Shown here: positions 26,746-35,123 of the stretch, piece by piece | Layout: every line of letters begins with the position of its first letter | Numbering within the stretch: position 1 is the stretch's first letter | DNA from: an uncultured Megasphaera sp. | GTDB taxonomy: Bacteria > Bacillota > Negativicutes > Veillonellales > Megasphaeraceae | Direction: 5' to 3' | Length of the DNA stretch: 64,000 nt | Assembly: GCA_900540735.1 (NCBI GenBank) | Contig: UQHB01000011.1 | Location: 4,354 to 68,353, forward strand | Notes under the pieces: generated by a model | What the model was told of the DNA's origin: nothing | Databases searched by the model: none | What the model saw: the letters and a program-made list of their open reading frames with translations, nothing else | Program-made: the position numbers and the translations under genes

Positions 26746-27304
26746 AGAAGAAATTATGGAAAGCATGTTAAAACGGATGAAAGAAAAAATTAAAGACAAG
26801 AAATGTAAAATGACTTCCCAGCGTCAAGTCATTTTAAAAGCTTTTGTCGATAGTGAAATCCGTCATATGAGTGCTGAAGAAGTCTTTGAAGCCGTGAAAA
26901 AAATGGCTCCTGATATTGGCCTTGCTACAGTATATCGGACACTCGACTTGTTTACGGAAATGGACCTTTTGAAAAAACTCGATTTCGATGACGGGTGCAG
27001 CCGCTACGAATTAAACGACCGCGAAACAGAAGGACACTTCCATCATCACCTCATTTGCCTGGAATGCGGCAAAGTGTGGGAATGCCAGGACGACCTATTG
27101 GAAACACTCGAATCTATCCTTGCTAAACGGTTGCATTTCCAGACTGTCGACCATCAGTTGAAAGTCTATGGGTACTGCGAAGAATGCCAGAAGAAACGCA
27201 AAGCTGCAGCTGAAGCAGAAGCACAGCGCATTGCTGCTCGCGAAGCAGAAGAAGCAGCCCATAAAGTGCATCATCACCGGAAACATCATGTCATCGCCGA
27301 ATAA
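26732..27304 (+). CDS. fur: Fur-family ferric uptake regulator with extended C-terminus
   Basis: 190 aa. Winged-helix domain SAEEVFEAVKKMAPDIGLATVYRTLDLF, metal site GHFHHHLICLECGKVWEC, and two CxxC pairs (CLEC, CEEC) for structural Zn. Residues ~154-190 are an added Ala/Glu-rich helix ending in a His-rich HKVHHHRKHH, absent from ordinary 140-150 aa Fur. Overlaps the preceding gene by 14 bases. It could be Fur, PerR or Zur; Fur-like boxes at 36564 and 51740 favour Fur. Confidence 0.85.
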   Translation: MEKNKEEIMESMLKRMKEKIKDKKCKMTSQRQVILKAFVDSEIRHMSAEEVFEAVKKMAPDIGLATVYRTLDLFTEMDLLKKLDFDDGCSRYELNDRETEGHFHHHLICLECGKVWECQDDLLETLESILAKRLHFQTVDHQLKVYGYCEECQKKRKAAAEAEAQRIAAREAEEAAHKVHHHRKHHVIAE

Positions 27305-28757
27305 TATCGGCCAAACCTATCGCTATGACGGCCCTGTGAGACTCCATGCCCTGGTCGGGCAGGTTCTGGCAGGGCTTGGTTATATAGGTGGTAAAGGGGA
27401 ACTGCCTGTTGGTGCAGTCGTAACGATTCGGGAAACAGAAGGCAAACTCATCTTATCCTGTACCTTTAGGCAGGGAGAAGAATCCTTTTCGTCTGAAGCG
27501 TGGTTCTTTGACCATACGAAGGAAGCAGGAACGCTTAAGACGTGTCTCATGGAATGGCATCAACGCTATACAGGCGCGCCGCCGAGCCCGTGGGGGACGC
27601 TCATGGGCGTGCGGCCCACGAAGCTCGTCCATCGTCTCTTTGATGGAGGATATACGCCAGAAGCGGCGCAAGCACATCTTGTCGAGACCTATCACACGTC
27701 GCGCCAGACTGCTGCGGACTTAGTGCACATGGCGGCCTTGCAGCGGCCCTATGTCAGCGGCGGTACCAAGAGTGTCTCTGTGTATGTTGGCATTCCTTAT
27801 TGTTCCAGTCATTGTTTGTATTGTTCCTTTCCATCACGCCTCATTGGGGCCGAAGGGGACGAGGCATTGCAAGCCTTTGTCGCCGCTATGAAGCGTGATA
27901 TAGCGGCCATTCATGCCTTTTGTGCGCACTATGACCTGTCTATTAGTACGGTCTATGTGGGCGGCGGTACGCCGACGTGTCTGACCGTATGGGCACTGGA
28001 ACGCTTGCTCAAGGCTATGCGTGAAAACTTCGGCATAACACAGGAATGGACTGTCGAAGCAGGCCGTCCTGATACGGCAACGAGAGAAAAACTCCAGCTT
28101 CTCTACGACTATGGTGTGGATCGCATTAGCGTCAATCCCCAGACGATGCAGCAACGATTGCTCGATGCCTTAGGGCGAAAGCACCGCGTCGAAGACATTT
28201 ACGCTATGTACAATACGTGCAAACAAATAGGCTTTCGCCTAGTCAATATGGACTTTATTGCCGGTCTTCCCGGACAAAGTGTAGAAGATATGCAGGAAAA
28301 TATGGAAATCGTTTGCCAACTACACCCAGAAAATGTTACAATTCATACGTTAGCATTAAAAAAGAGGGCACCCTTATTCCATCATCCCTTGCGCCAGCAC
28401 ATTCCGCCTGCCCCTCTCGTGCAGGACATGGTTACGCTCTGTCAGGATAGGCTCGGCCAAGGCGGGTATATTCCCTATTATATGTATCGCCAAACCTATA
28501 TGGCAGCAAGCTTTGCTAATGTGGGCTATGCCTTGCCTGAGGCCATTGGCAGATATAATATTGAAATGATGGAAGAACGGCAGTCCGTCTTAGGTGCAGG
28601 CCCAGGCAGTGCGACCAAACTCATTGCCCAAGATGGACAGGGCCTGCAAAAACTGTATATGCCAAAAACGATAGCCGATTACGTGCAGCACGTCGATGAA
28701 AAAATCATGCGCCGCCAGCATTTAGGAGCTATTATATATGGAGGAGAGGATTGGTAA
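27288..28757 (+). CDS. hemZ: Coproporphyrinogen III dehydrogenase-like radical SAM protein (HemZ)
   Basis: 489 aa. Radical-SAM motif YCSSHCLYC (CxxxCxxC) in VGIPYCSSHCLYCSFPS, then VGGGTPTCL and NMDFIAGLPGQS typical of the HemN/HemZ group. The ~160-residue N-terminal extension is the HemZ feature. Annotated for oxygen-independent haem synthesis, but the radical-SAM subgroup has varied roles. Start ATG 27288 overlaps fur by 17 bases. The longer frame from 27168 is inside fur. Confidence 0.85.
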   Translation: MSSPNNIGQTYRYDGPVRLHALVGQVLAGLGYIGGKGELPVGAVVTIRETEGKLILSCTFRQGEESFSSEAWFFDHTKEAGTLKTCLMEWHQRYTGAPPSPWGTLMGVRPTKLVHRLFDGGYTPEAAQAHLVETYHTSRQTAADLVHMAALQRPYVSGGTKSVSVYVGIPYCSSHCLYCSFPSRLIGAEGDEALQAFVAAMKRDIAAIHAFCAHYDLSISTVYVGGGTPTCLTVWALERLLKAMRENFGITQEWTVEAGRPDTATREKLQLLYDYGVDRISVNPQTMQQRLLDALGRKHRVEDIYAMYNTCKQIGFRLVNMDFIAGLPGQSVEDMQENMEIVCQLHPENVTIHTLALKKRAPLFHHPLRQHIPPAPLVQDMVTLCQDRLGQGGYIPYYMYRQTYMAASFANVGYALPEAIGRYNIEMMEERQSVLGAGPGSATKLIAQDGQGLQKLYMPKTIADYVQHVDEKIMRRQHLGAIIYGGEDW

Positions 28758-30022
28758 TGGCAATTACGGCACCGCGGGGAACGCAAGATTTCTTGCCCGA
28801 ACAAACAGCGGAATGGCAAATGCTTGAAGCGAAAATTCGCCACATTTGCTCGCTCTATGGATTCGGCGAAATTCGCACCCCTATGTTTGAAAGTACGGAA
28901 TTATTTTTACGCGGTATTGGTGAAACTACAGACGTTGTAACGAAGGAAATGTACACCTTCAATGACCGCGGCGGCAGAAGCATGACGCTCCGCCCGGAAA
29001 ACACAGCCTCTGTAGTCCGCGCCTTTTTAGAACATAAATTATATGGCGAACAGAAAGTCCACAAATTCTACTACATGGGGCCTATGTTCCGTCACGACCG
29101 TCCCCAAGCAGGCCGGTATCGTCAATTTAATCAATTTGGCGTCGAAGAAATTGGCTCTAAAGACCCGGCAGTCGATGCAGAAATCATTGCTATGGCTTTC
29201 CAGCTCTTCCATGAATTGGGCCTCAATGATTTAGTCTTGCATTTAAACTCCGTTGGCTGCCCACACTGCCGTCCTATTTATCGGCAAAAACTGCTCGATT
29301 TCTTTGCTGGTAAAAAAGACGAACTCTGCGATGACTGCAAAGCCCGTCTCGACAAGAATCCTCTCCGCGTATTGGATTGCAAAGAAGAAGGGTGCAAACA
29401 CGCCTCCATTGGTGTACCGGAAATTACGGACAACCTCTGTGACGACTGCAAAGCACACTTTGAAAAAGTACAGGAATATTTGACGAAAATCGGTATTCCT
29501 TTCGAATTAGACCCGCGCCTCGTCCGCGGCCTCGACTACTACACGAATACGGCCTTTGAAATCATGTACGCTCCCTTAGGCGCACAGAGCACGGTCTGCG
29601 GTGGCGGCCGCTACGATGGCCTCATCGAAGAAGTAGGCGGCCCGTCGACACCAGGCATTGGCTTTGCTATCGGTATGGAACGGCTCTTGTTGACCCTCAA
29701 AGAACAAGGCCTCTTGCCGCCGGTTCCGAAGAAACGGCCTGTCTTCATCGTGGCCCTTGGGGACGATGCAAAGACCAAAGCCTTTGAATTAGAACAAGCC
29801 CTGCGGACCAAAGATATATATGCAGAAATCGATCTCATGGGCCGCAGCATGAAAGGCCAAATGAAGTCTGCTAATAAACTCGATGCTGACTATACGGTCA
29901 TCATTGGTGAAGACGAATTGGCTAAGGGCATTGCCCAAGTCCGCAACATGGAAACGAAAGAACAAGTCAGCGTTCCCCTTGATGGGATTGTTGGATATAT
30001 GGAAACACACAAGAAGGGATGA
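28757..30022 (+). CDS. hisS: Histidyl-tRNA synthetase
   Basis: 421 aa class II synthetase. TPMFESTELFLRGIGETTDVVTKEMYTF, motif 2 GPMFRHDRPQAGRYRQFNQFG, and the HisA motif LVRGLDYYTNTAFE are present. The Cys-rich insert (CDDCKARLDKNPLRVLDCK) is normal in Firmicute HisRS. The ATG shares one base with the hemZ stop; GGAGGAGA upstream. Confidence 0.98.
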   Translation: MAITAPRGTQDFLPEQTAEWQMLEAKIRHICSLYGFGEIRTPMFESTELFLRGIGETTDVVTKEMYTFNDRGGRSMTLRPENTASVVRAFLEHKLYGEQKVHKFYYMGPMFRHDRPQAGRYRQFNQFGVEEIGSKDPAVDAEIIAMAFQLFHELGLNDLVLHLNSVGCPHCRPIYRQKLLDFFAGKKDELCDDCKARLDKNPLRVLDCKEEGCKHASIGVPEITDNLCDDCKAHFEKVQEYLTKIGIPFELDPRLVRGLDYYTNTAFEIMYAPLGAQSTVCGGGRYDGLIEEVGGPSTPGIGFAIGMERLLLTLKEQGLLPPVPKKRPVFIVALGDDAKTKAFELEQALRTKDIYAEIDLMGRSMKGQMKSANKLDADYTVIIGEDELAKGIAQVRNMETKEQVSVPLDGIVGYMETHKKG

Positions 30023-30029
30023 TTAACTC

Positions 30030-31823
30030 ATGGATACAATGGAAGGTTTACACCGCTCGCAGTATTGCGCTGAAGTAAGCGAAGCGGATAATGGCAAAGA
30101 AGTCACGCTCTGTGGCTGGGTCGAACGACGTCGTGACCACGGCGGTTTGATTTTTATTGATTTACGGGACCGCACCGGCATTGTTCAGGTCGTTTCTTCG
30201 CCAGACTATGAAGAAGAAGCCTTCAAAAAAGCAGAACAAGTCCGTACGGAATACGTTCTCGCCATTCGCGGCGTTGTCCGTATGCGTGACAAAGACACAG
30301 TCAATCCGAAAATGAAGACCGGTACGATTGAAATCCGCTGCGAAGAATTACGGATTCTCAACTCGTCGAAGACACCACCGTTCTACATTGAAGATAACAT
30401 CGACGTAGACGAAAAAATCCGCCTCAAATATCGGTACCTCGACCTCCGTCGTCCGGAAATGCAGAATAACCTCATGATGCGGAATAAAGTAAAACACGCG
30501 ATTCGTAACTTCTTAAATGAAAACGGCTTCATCGATATTGAAACGCCGGAACTCTGCAAGAGCACGCCAGAAGGCGCTCGTGACTACCTCGTACCAAGCC
30601 GTGTCAACCCAGGCAAATTCTATGCTCTCCCGCAATCTCCGCAGCTCTTCAAACAGCTCCTCATGATTTCCGGTATGGACCGGTACTATCAGATTGCACG
30701 CTGCTTCCGTGATGAAGACCTCCGTGCAGACCGTCAGCCTGAATTCACGCAGATCGATATGGAAATGTCCTTCATGGACCAAGAACAAATCTTGACGCTC
30801 GTTGAAAACATGGTTCATTATGTCTTCAAAGAAGCTCTTGGCCACGAAGTGGAACTCCCAATTCATCGCATGACTTGGGACTACGCCATGGCTAACTACG
30901 GCTCTGACAAACCGGATATCCGTTTTGACATGAAATTTACGGATATTACAGACCTCGTTAAAGATACAGATTTTAAAGTATTCCGCAGTGTCGTCGACAA
31001 TGGCGGTCAAGTCAAAGCTATCAACGTCAAAGGCGATGCGAACATTCCTCGCCGTGAATTAGACGGCCTCGTCGAATACGTTGGCCGCTATGGCGCAAAA
31101 GGCCTCGCTTGGATTGGCTTCCTCGAAGACGGTACACTTAAATCGCAGGTTAAGAAATTCCTCGGTGAAGACACACTCCGTGCTATTGGCGAAAAATGCG
31201 GTGCTGAAACAGGTGACTTAATCCTCATGATTGCAGATAAACCGTCTGTCGTTGCAGCAGCTCTTGGCGAACTCCGTAAAGAAATGGGCCGTCGTATGGG
31301 CCTTATTGACGAAAACAAATTTGCTTTCACATGGGTTGTGGACTTCCCGATGTTCGAATACAGCGAAGAAGAACACCGCTACGTTGCAATGCACCATCCG
31401 TTCACAGCACCGCGCGACGAAGATTTGGATAAACTCGAAACAGACCAGGCGCATGTCTATGCGAAAGCATATGACCTCGTCCTCAACGGCATTGAATTAG
31501 GCGGCGGTTCCCTACGTATTTACCAGCCTGAAATTCAGGAACGAGTCTTCAAAGCAATCGGCCTGAGTAAAAAAGAAGCAGAACAGAAATTTGGCTTCTT
31601 GCTCCGTGCTTTTGAATACGGTGCACCACCACATGGCGGCTTGGCATTTGGTCTCGACCGCATGATTATGCTCATGCTCAAGCGGAAATCTATCCGTGAT
31701 GTCATTGCTTTCCCGAAAACACAGAACGCAATCGACCCGATGAGCGAAGCTCCGTCTGAAGTTACAGCAAAACAGCTCCATGAATTGCATATTCAGGCAG
31801 AAACAGATTTAGTTAAAAAATAA
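30030..31823 (+). CDS. aspS: Aspartyl-tRNA synthetase
   Basis: 597 aa, bacterial type. N-terminal OB anticodon domain (CGWVERRRDHGGLIFIDLRDR), class II core with RCFRDEDLRADRQPEFTQID (motif 2), the bacterial GAD insert domain (~290-420), and motif 3 GGLAFGLDRM. Eight bases after hisS. A terminator follows, ending the recJ-aspS unit. Confidence 0.98.
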   Translation: MDTMEGLHRSQYCAEVSEADNGKEVTLCGWVERRRDHGGLIFIDLRDRTGIVQVVSSPDYEEEAFKKAEQVRTEYVLAIRGVVRMRDKDTVNPKMKTGTIEIRCEELRILNSSKTPPFYIEDNIDVDEKIRLKYRYLDLRRPEMQNNLMMRNKVKHAIRNFLNENGFIDIETPELCKSTPEGARDYLVPSRVNPGKFYALPQSPQLFKQLLMISGMDRYYQIARCFRDEDLRADRQPEFTQIDMEMSFMDQEQILTLVENMVHYVFKEALGHEVELPIHRMTWDYAMANYGSDKPDIRFDMKFTDITDLVKDTDFKVFRSVVDNGGQVKAINVKGDANIPRRELDGLVEYVGRYGAKGLAWIGFLEDGTLKSQVKKFLGEDTLRAIGEKCGAETGDLILMIADKPSVVAAALGELRKEMGRRMGLIDENKFAFTWVVDFPMFEYSEEEHRYVAMHHPFTAPRDEDLDKLETDQAHVYAKAYDLVLNGIELGGGSLRIYQPEIQERVFKAIGLSKKEAEQKFGFLLRAFEYGAPPHGGLAFGLDRMIMLMLKRKSIRDVIAFPKTQNAIDPMSEAPSEVTAKQLHELHIQAETDLVKK

Positions 31824-31840
31824 ATCATACAATCCATACG

Positions 31841-31873
31841 AAAAGACACTGGAATATTTCCAGTGTCTTTTTT
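31841..31873 (+). terminator. Terminator after aspS
   Basis: AAAAGACACTGGAA-TAT-TTCCAGTGTCTTTTT, near-perfect stem. Confidence 0.9.
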
Positions 31874-31891
31874 ATTTAGTCATAAATATAT

Positions 31892-31919
31892 TTGCTTTTT
31901 ATACTATTTACCGTATACT
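31892..31919 (+). promoter_or_regulatory. Promoter of the type I toxin mRNA
   Basis: TTGCTT (31892-31897), 16-base spacer, TATACT (31914-31919). The start near 31926 places a stable GGCGAG-TTT-CTCGCC hairpin (31929-31943) at the mRNA 5' end. Confidence 0.55.
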
Positions 31920-31968
31920 AGTACTCATGGCGAGTTTCTCGCCTGGGATAGTCCGGTAATCGGTTTTT

Positions 31969-31984
31969 CCTCCTTGATAGGAGG
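31969..31984 (+). promoter_or_regulatory. Ribosome-site-sequestering hairpin of the toxin
   Basis: CCTCCT-TGAT-AGGAGG, a perfect 6-bp stem that buries the toxin's Shine-Dalgarno (AGGAGG 31979-31984). Such masking is typical of type I toxin mRNAs. Confidence 0.7.
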
Positions 31985-31992
31985 TGATTAGA

Positions 31993-32076
31993 ATGAATGT
32001 ATTTGAAGCGTTAACACTGATGATTGCTTTTGCAACCTTAGTGGTTCTAATCATTTCAGAATGCAGACGAAAATAG
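31993..32076 (+). CDS. Putative holin-like toxin (type I toxin-antitoxin system)
   Basis: A 27-aa peptide: MNVFEALTLMIAFATLVVLI followed by a short IISECRRK-type charged tail. The phrase EALTLMIAF and the single membrane helix with a basic C-terminus match the holin-like toxin (Hol_Tox) family of Firmicutes, which is related in style to TxpA/BsrG. It has its own promoter, a masked ribosome site and an opposing small-RNA promoter at 32195-32223. Expected to insert in the membrane when the antitoxin RNA is absent. Confidence 0.8.
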   Translation: MNVFEALTLMIAFATLVVLIISECRRK

Positions 32077-32103
32077 TATAAGCTAGAATTCGTTGCACGC
32101 ATG

Positions 32104-32188
32104 AAAAAAAGCCATGCGTAGCACGGCTCCTCTTCAAGTAAATTATTATGGGAGGAGAGCCGGTGCACAACTACCAGACTGTCCTTTC
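32104..32188 (-). ncRNA. Candidate antisense RNA antitoxin
   Basis: About 85 nt predicted from a minus-strand promoter at 32195-32223. The RNA carries an imperfect hairpin (arms at 32121-32132 and 32152-32166) and then meets a seven-T run (32110-32104). It is convergent with the toxin mRNA and fully complementary to its 3' untranslated part, as in bsrG/SR4-type modules. Ends are estimates. Confidence 0.6.
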
Positions 32189-32194
32189 TTTTAT

Positions 32195-32223
32195 ATTATA
32201 CGTCATGCTCTGATTTTTCGCAA
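32195..32223 (-). promoter_or_regulatory. Promoter of the antisense RNA
   Basis: On the minus strand TTGCGA (32223-32218), 17-base spacer, TATAAT (32200-32195). It reads toward the toxin gene and no protein gene lies behind it. Confidence 0.65.
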
Positions 32224-32236
32224 GGCGAGGCAATAG

Positions 32237-32273
32237 AAAACAGGATTTCTTCTAGAAGAAATCCTGTTTTTTT
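32237..32273. terminator. Strong bidirectional terminator
   Basis: AAACAGGATTTCTTC-TA-GAAGAAATCCTGTTT, a perfect 15-bp palindrome with A- and T-runs. It separates the toxin locus from the exporter gene. Confidence 0.85.
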
Positions 32274-32343
32274 ATATTTCTCATGACTTTTTGTTAATCC
32301 TTTAGTATAATAAATTTATAGAATACGAAAGGGGATGGGTTAG

Positions 32344-33222
32344 ATGGTAAAAGCGTTGCTCTTATTATATGCTGTGTGGGGATTTAACTGGGTCGTCATG
32401 AAAGAAGCAACACTCTTTTTTCCGCCATTGACGTTTTCGAGCTTTCGCTTTGCGTCGGCTGCAGTCGTGCTATTACTCGTCAATGCGTGGTTGCGCCTGC
32501 CAATACCGCCGCGGCCATACTGGAAATGGATTGCCCTCACTGGTGTCTTACAGATTGGCTTTAACTTAGGAGCCGTACAAGTGAGTATCCAGTATTTAGA
32601 TGCAGGCCTTGTAGCAGTCCTTAACTACAGTATGCCTGTGTGGATGGCTATTTTGGCATATTTCTTCTTAAATGAACCCTTGACGAAGCGGAAAATCGGC
32701 GGCATTGCAGCGTGCATGATTGGCATGTGCATTCTCATGAATATCCAAGGGGGCGGCAATTTTGCAGCGATTCTCTTAGCCTTGAGCGGTGCTATTGCTT
32801 GGGCTATTGCAGGCGTTATCATTAAGATTCAAAATGAAAAGCACGTCGGGCAAGGGTGCAACATGATTCAGTACACGACGTGGCAAATGGTAGCCGGTGC
32901 TATTTCCGTTTGCATTTACTCCCTTATTTTCGAAACGGGGACGATTACGTGGAATGCCATGTCCGTAGCGTGCCTAGCCTATAATGGCGTGCTTGCATCG
33001 GCATTGGCTTTCTTCTTATGGAATTATATTTTGACGCACATGGAAGCAGGCAAAGCGTCGGTCGTCGTCTTAGGCGTGCCCGTCGTCGGCGTACTTTGCG
33101 GGATTCTCTTTTTAGGGGAACAGCCTGATTGGCATACGGCCTTAGGGATGGTCTTAATCTTTGCGGGGATTCTCTTGATTGTTACCCAAGCAAATGCAAT
33201 ACGAAAGAAGGTAAAGGCATGA
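32344..33222 (+). CDS. DMT/EamA family transporter
   Basis: 292 aa, ten predicted membrane segments in two EamA repeats (YAVWGFNWVVMKEA...; ALSGAIAWAIAGVIIK...). Such proteins usually export amino acids or metabolites. Its stop overlaps the start of the racemase-like gene (ATGA), so the two are translationally coupled. In some metallophore clusters an EamA exporter (CntI) accompanies staphylopine-type enzymes, which makes the pairing suggestive. Confidence 0.9.
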   Translation: MVKALLLLYAVWGFNWVVMKEATLFFPPLTFSSFRFASAAVVLLLVNAWLRLPIPPRPYWKWIALTGVLQIGFNLGAVQVSIQYLDAGLVAVLNYSMPVWMAILAYFFLNEPLTKRKIGGIAACMIGMCILMNIQGGGNFAAILLALSGAIAWAIAGVIIKIQNEKHVGQGCNMIQYTTWQMVAGAISVCIYSLIFETGTITWNAMSVACLAYNGVLASALAFFLWNYILTHMEAGKASVVVLGVPVVGVLCGILFLGEQPDWHTALGMVLIFAGILLIVTQANAIRKKVKA

Positions 33223-34046
33223 ATATTCAATATGTCGTTGCCAATCCCAGTGGGAACGTAACGATATTAGTATTAAATCCAGTGGATAAAACATTACATA
33301 GTGCTGTAGCAGAACAGCTCTTGGCTCACGACAAGGCTGCTGAGCAAGTAGGCTATTTGACCATGGAAGAGGGCCAGCCCTTGCGCGTCGATATGATGGG
33401 CGGTGAGTTTTGCGGCAATGCGTCGCGGTCGTCTGCAGCCTATGCGTTGATGCTTTCCGGGCAGGAAACAGGCGAATATACTGTGTCTTGCTCAGGCTGT
33501 GATACGTTGCTGACAGCCCAAGCGAAATGCCGTTCTGATGGGGCCTATGATGCATTCATTGAAATGCCTAGACCTGAGTCTGTGGAGGCAGTCCTCGTCG
33601 ACGTTGGCGGTTTGCCGAGCCGTTTTTACCGCGTCGATTTACCAGGTATCGTCCATTTTGTCCATACAGTCTTAGATATTGACCATGTAGACAAGGAACA
33701 GTTGTGGCAGGCCGTGTACGACTATGCGAAAGACGAAGGGTACGAAGCGTTTGGGCTCATCTTGTTTGACCCAAGACAGCTGAAAATGATACCGGCTGTG
33801 TACGTAACGGCGACGGATACGATCTATTGGGAAAATAGCTGCGGCAGTGGCTCGGCGGCTGTAGCGGCAACGCTCGCTGTCCTTGGCAAACGGGATGTGT
33901 CGTGCAAAATTGCTCAGCCTGGCGGCACGATTGAGATTGCGGCCACGGTCAATGCAGAAAAAGAACTGGAACGTGTGTATATTGGCGGACCAGTGACTTT
34001 TAGTGATGTCAAAGAGGCGATAATTCGCACTGCGCGTAGTTTGTAA
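33219..34046 (+). CDS. CntK-like histidine racemase / diaminopimelate-epimerase-fold protein
   Basis: 275 aa, close to the 273 aa of staphylococcal CntK. Shared landmarks: NPSGNVTILV, GGEFCGNA, VSGC, IYWENSCGSGSAAVA and QPGGTIEI. The two catalytic cysteines expected in DapF-fold racemases are C65 and C208. CntK racemises L-His for staphylopine. CntL- and CntM-like genes are absent nearby, so the product could be a free D-amino acid. Start ATG 33219 overlaps the exporter stop; an upstream frame from 33129 is rejected. Substrate uncertain. Confidence 0.85.
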   Translation: MNIQYVVANPSGNVTILVLNPVDKTLHSAVAEQLLAHDKAAEQVGYLTMEEGQPLRVDMMGGEFCGNASRSSAAYALMLSGQETGEYTVSCSGCDTLLTAQAKCRSDGAYDAFIEMPRPESVEAVLVDVGGLPSRFYRVDLPGIVHFVHTVLDIDHVDKEQLWQAVYDYAKDEGYEAFGLILFDPRQLKMIPAVYVTATDTIYWENSCGSGSAAVAATLAVLGKRDVSCKIAQPGGTIEIAATVNAEKELERVYIGGPVTFSDVKEAIIRTARSL

Positions 34047-34121
34047 CATCATAAAATACTTGCATAATCGATACGACTATTTTGTGAAAACGTTTTACTT
34101 TTACAACCCTTTGATTTAGAA

Positions 34122-34156
34122 TAGAAGTGTATGAATGGATACACTTCTATTTTTTT
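34122..34156 (+). terminator. Terminator after the racemase-like gene
   Basis: TAGAAGTGTAT-N6-ATACACTTCTA followed by seven T. It separates the exporter/racemase pair from the reductase-like gene. Confidence 0.85.
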
Positions 34157-34176
34157 AGGAAAAGAAGGGATACACT

Positions 34177-35097
34177 ATGAAACAACGTGTATTAGGCCAG
34201 AACCTCACTGTTTCGGCCATTGGATATAGTTTGCATGGACTTATGGATAAACACGGTCGTATTGATGAAGCTACGGCAATCCAGCAGATTCAAGATGCTG
34301 TTGCGCAGGGCATTACCTTTATGGATGCGAGCGACGGCAACGATACGACAGCGCAGGAACAACTCTTTGGGAAAGCCTTAGGGAGTGCCCGAAAGGATGT
34401 CGTCCTCGCTGCCGGGAGTCCGACGAGTATTACTTCGGCTGATGATTTGAGGCACGCTGTAGATGCGACGCTTACACGGCTAAACACGGATTGGCTTGAT
34501 TTATTTTACGTCCGCGATGATGCTATGAATTTATCACCAGAAGTAGTCGCAGGGATTATGAAGGACGAAAAGGAGGCCGGGAAAATCCGCCATTGGGGTA
34601 TAACGACTGGATTGCCTCTTTATATTGAACGGGCCCATTCAATTTGCTCTGTAACGGCTGTTGCTGAACCCTTTTCCATGATGGTTCGCTGGAATGAAGC
34701 TATGTTTCCTGTTTTAAAACGCCTTCACATTGGCTTAGTAGCTTATGCGCCCTTGGCTTTAGGCGGTAATTCGCGGTGCTACATGGGCGTGAGTGAATAC
34801 GACAAGAAAGTGGCTTTTCGCTTGCGCATGATGAAATACACCAAGTCCGGTACGCCGGAAGAACGGGCTCTTGTGTCACTCATTACGAAACTTGCCCAAG
34901 AAAAATCGGTCACAACTAGCGATATTGCCTTAGCTTGGGTGTTGCGGAAAGAACCGTGGATTGTGCCTGTCCAAGGGGCTGCTACGAGTGCAGAACTGGC
35001 AGACATCGTCAAGGCTCCGGACGTGACCCTCTCGGCTAATGATATGAATACTTTTGCCTTGCAGTTAGGGGCGACACATTTTGATGTAACCGTGTAG
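34177..35097 (+). CDS. Aldo/keto reductase-fold protein, catalytic tetrad degenerate
   Basis: 306 aa, alignable throughout with the AKR family (FMDASDGND...EQLFGKALG, LNTDWLDLFYVRD, IRHWGITTG, HIGLVAYAPLALGG). Asp50 is kept, but the Tyr of D-x4-Y is Asn55, the catalytic Lys position (VLATK) reads Gly80, and the His of YYQH reads Arg113. Conventional NADPH-dependent carbonyl reduction is therefore unlikely. It may bind nucleotide or substrate, or do something else. The reading frame is intact. It lies 26 bases upstream of the threonine-aldolase-like gene. Confidence 0.85.
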   Translation: MKQRVLGQNLTVSAIGYSLHGLMDKHGRIDEATAIQQIQDAVAQGITFMDASDGNDTTAQEQLFGKALGSARKDVVLAAGSPTSITSADDLRHAVDATLTRLNTDWLDLFYVRDDAMNLSPEVVAGIMKDEKEAGKIRHWGITTGLPLYIERAHSICSVTAVAEPFSMMVRWNEAMFPVLKRLHIGLVAYAPLALGGNSRCYMGVSEYDKKVAFRLRMMKYTKSGTPEERALVSLITKLAQEKSVTTSDIALAWVLRKEPWIVPVQGAATSAELADIVKAPDVTLSANDMNTFALQLGATHFDVTV

Positions 35098-35123
35098 ACT
35101 TTACGTCTCAAGGAGGGAGTACA

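Noticed and set aside
32101..32123. ACGCATG/CATGCGT hairpin with A-run loop read as a terminator on the plus strand.
   Set aside because: The A-run sits in the loop rather than a T-run after the stem; it serves the minus strand better.
31908..32168. 86-codon ORF on the minus strand across the toxin locus.
   Set aside because: No ribosome site or family; the strand is better explained by a short antisense RNA.
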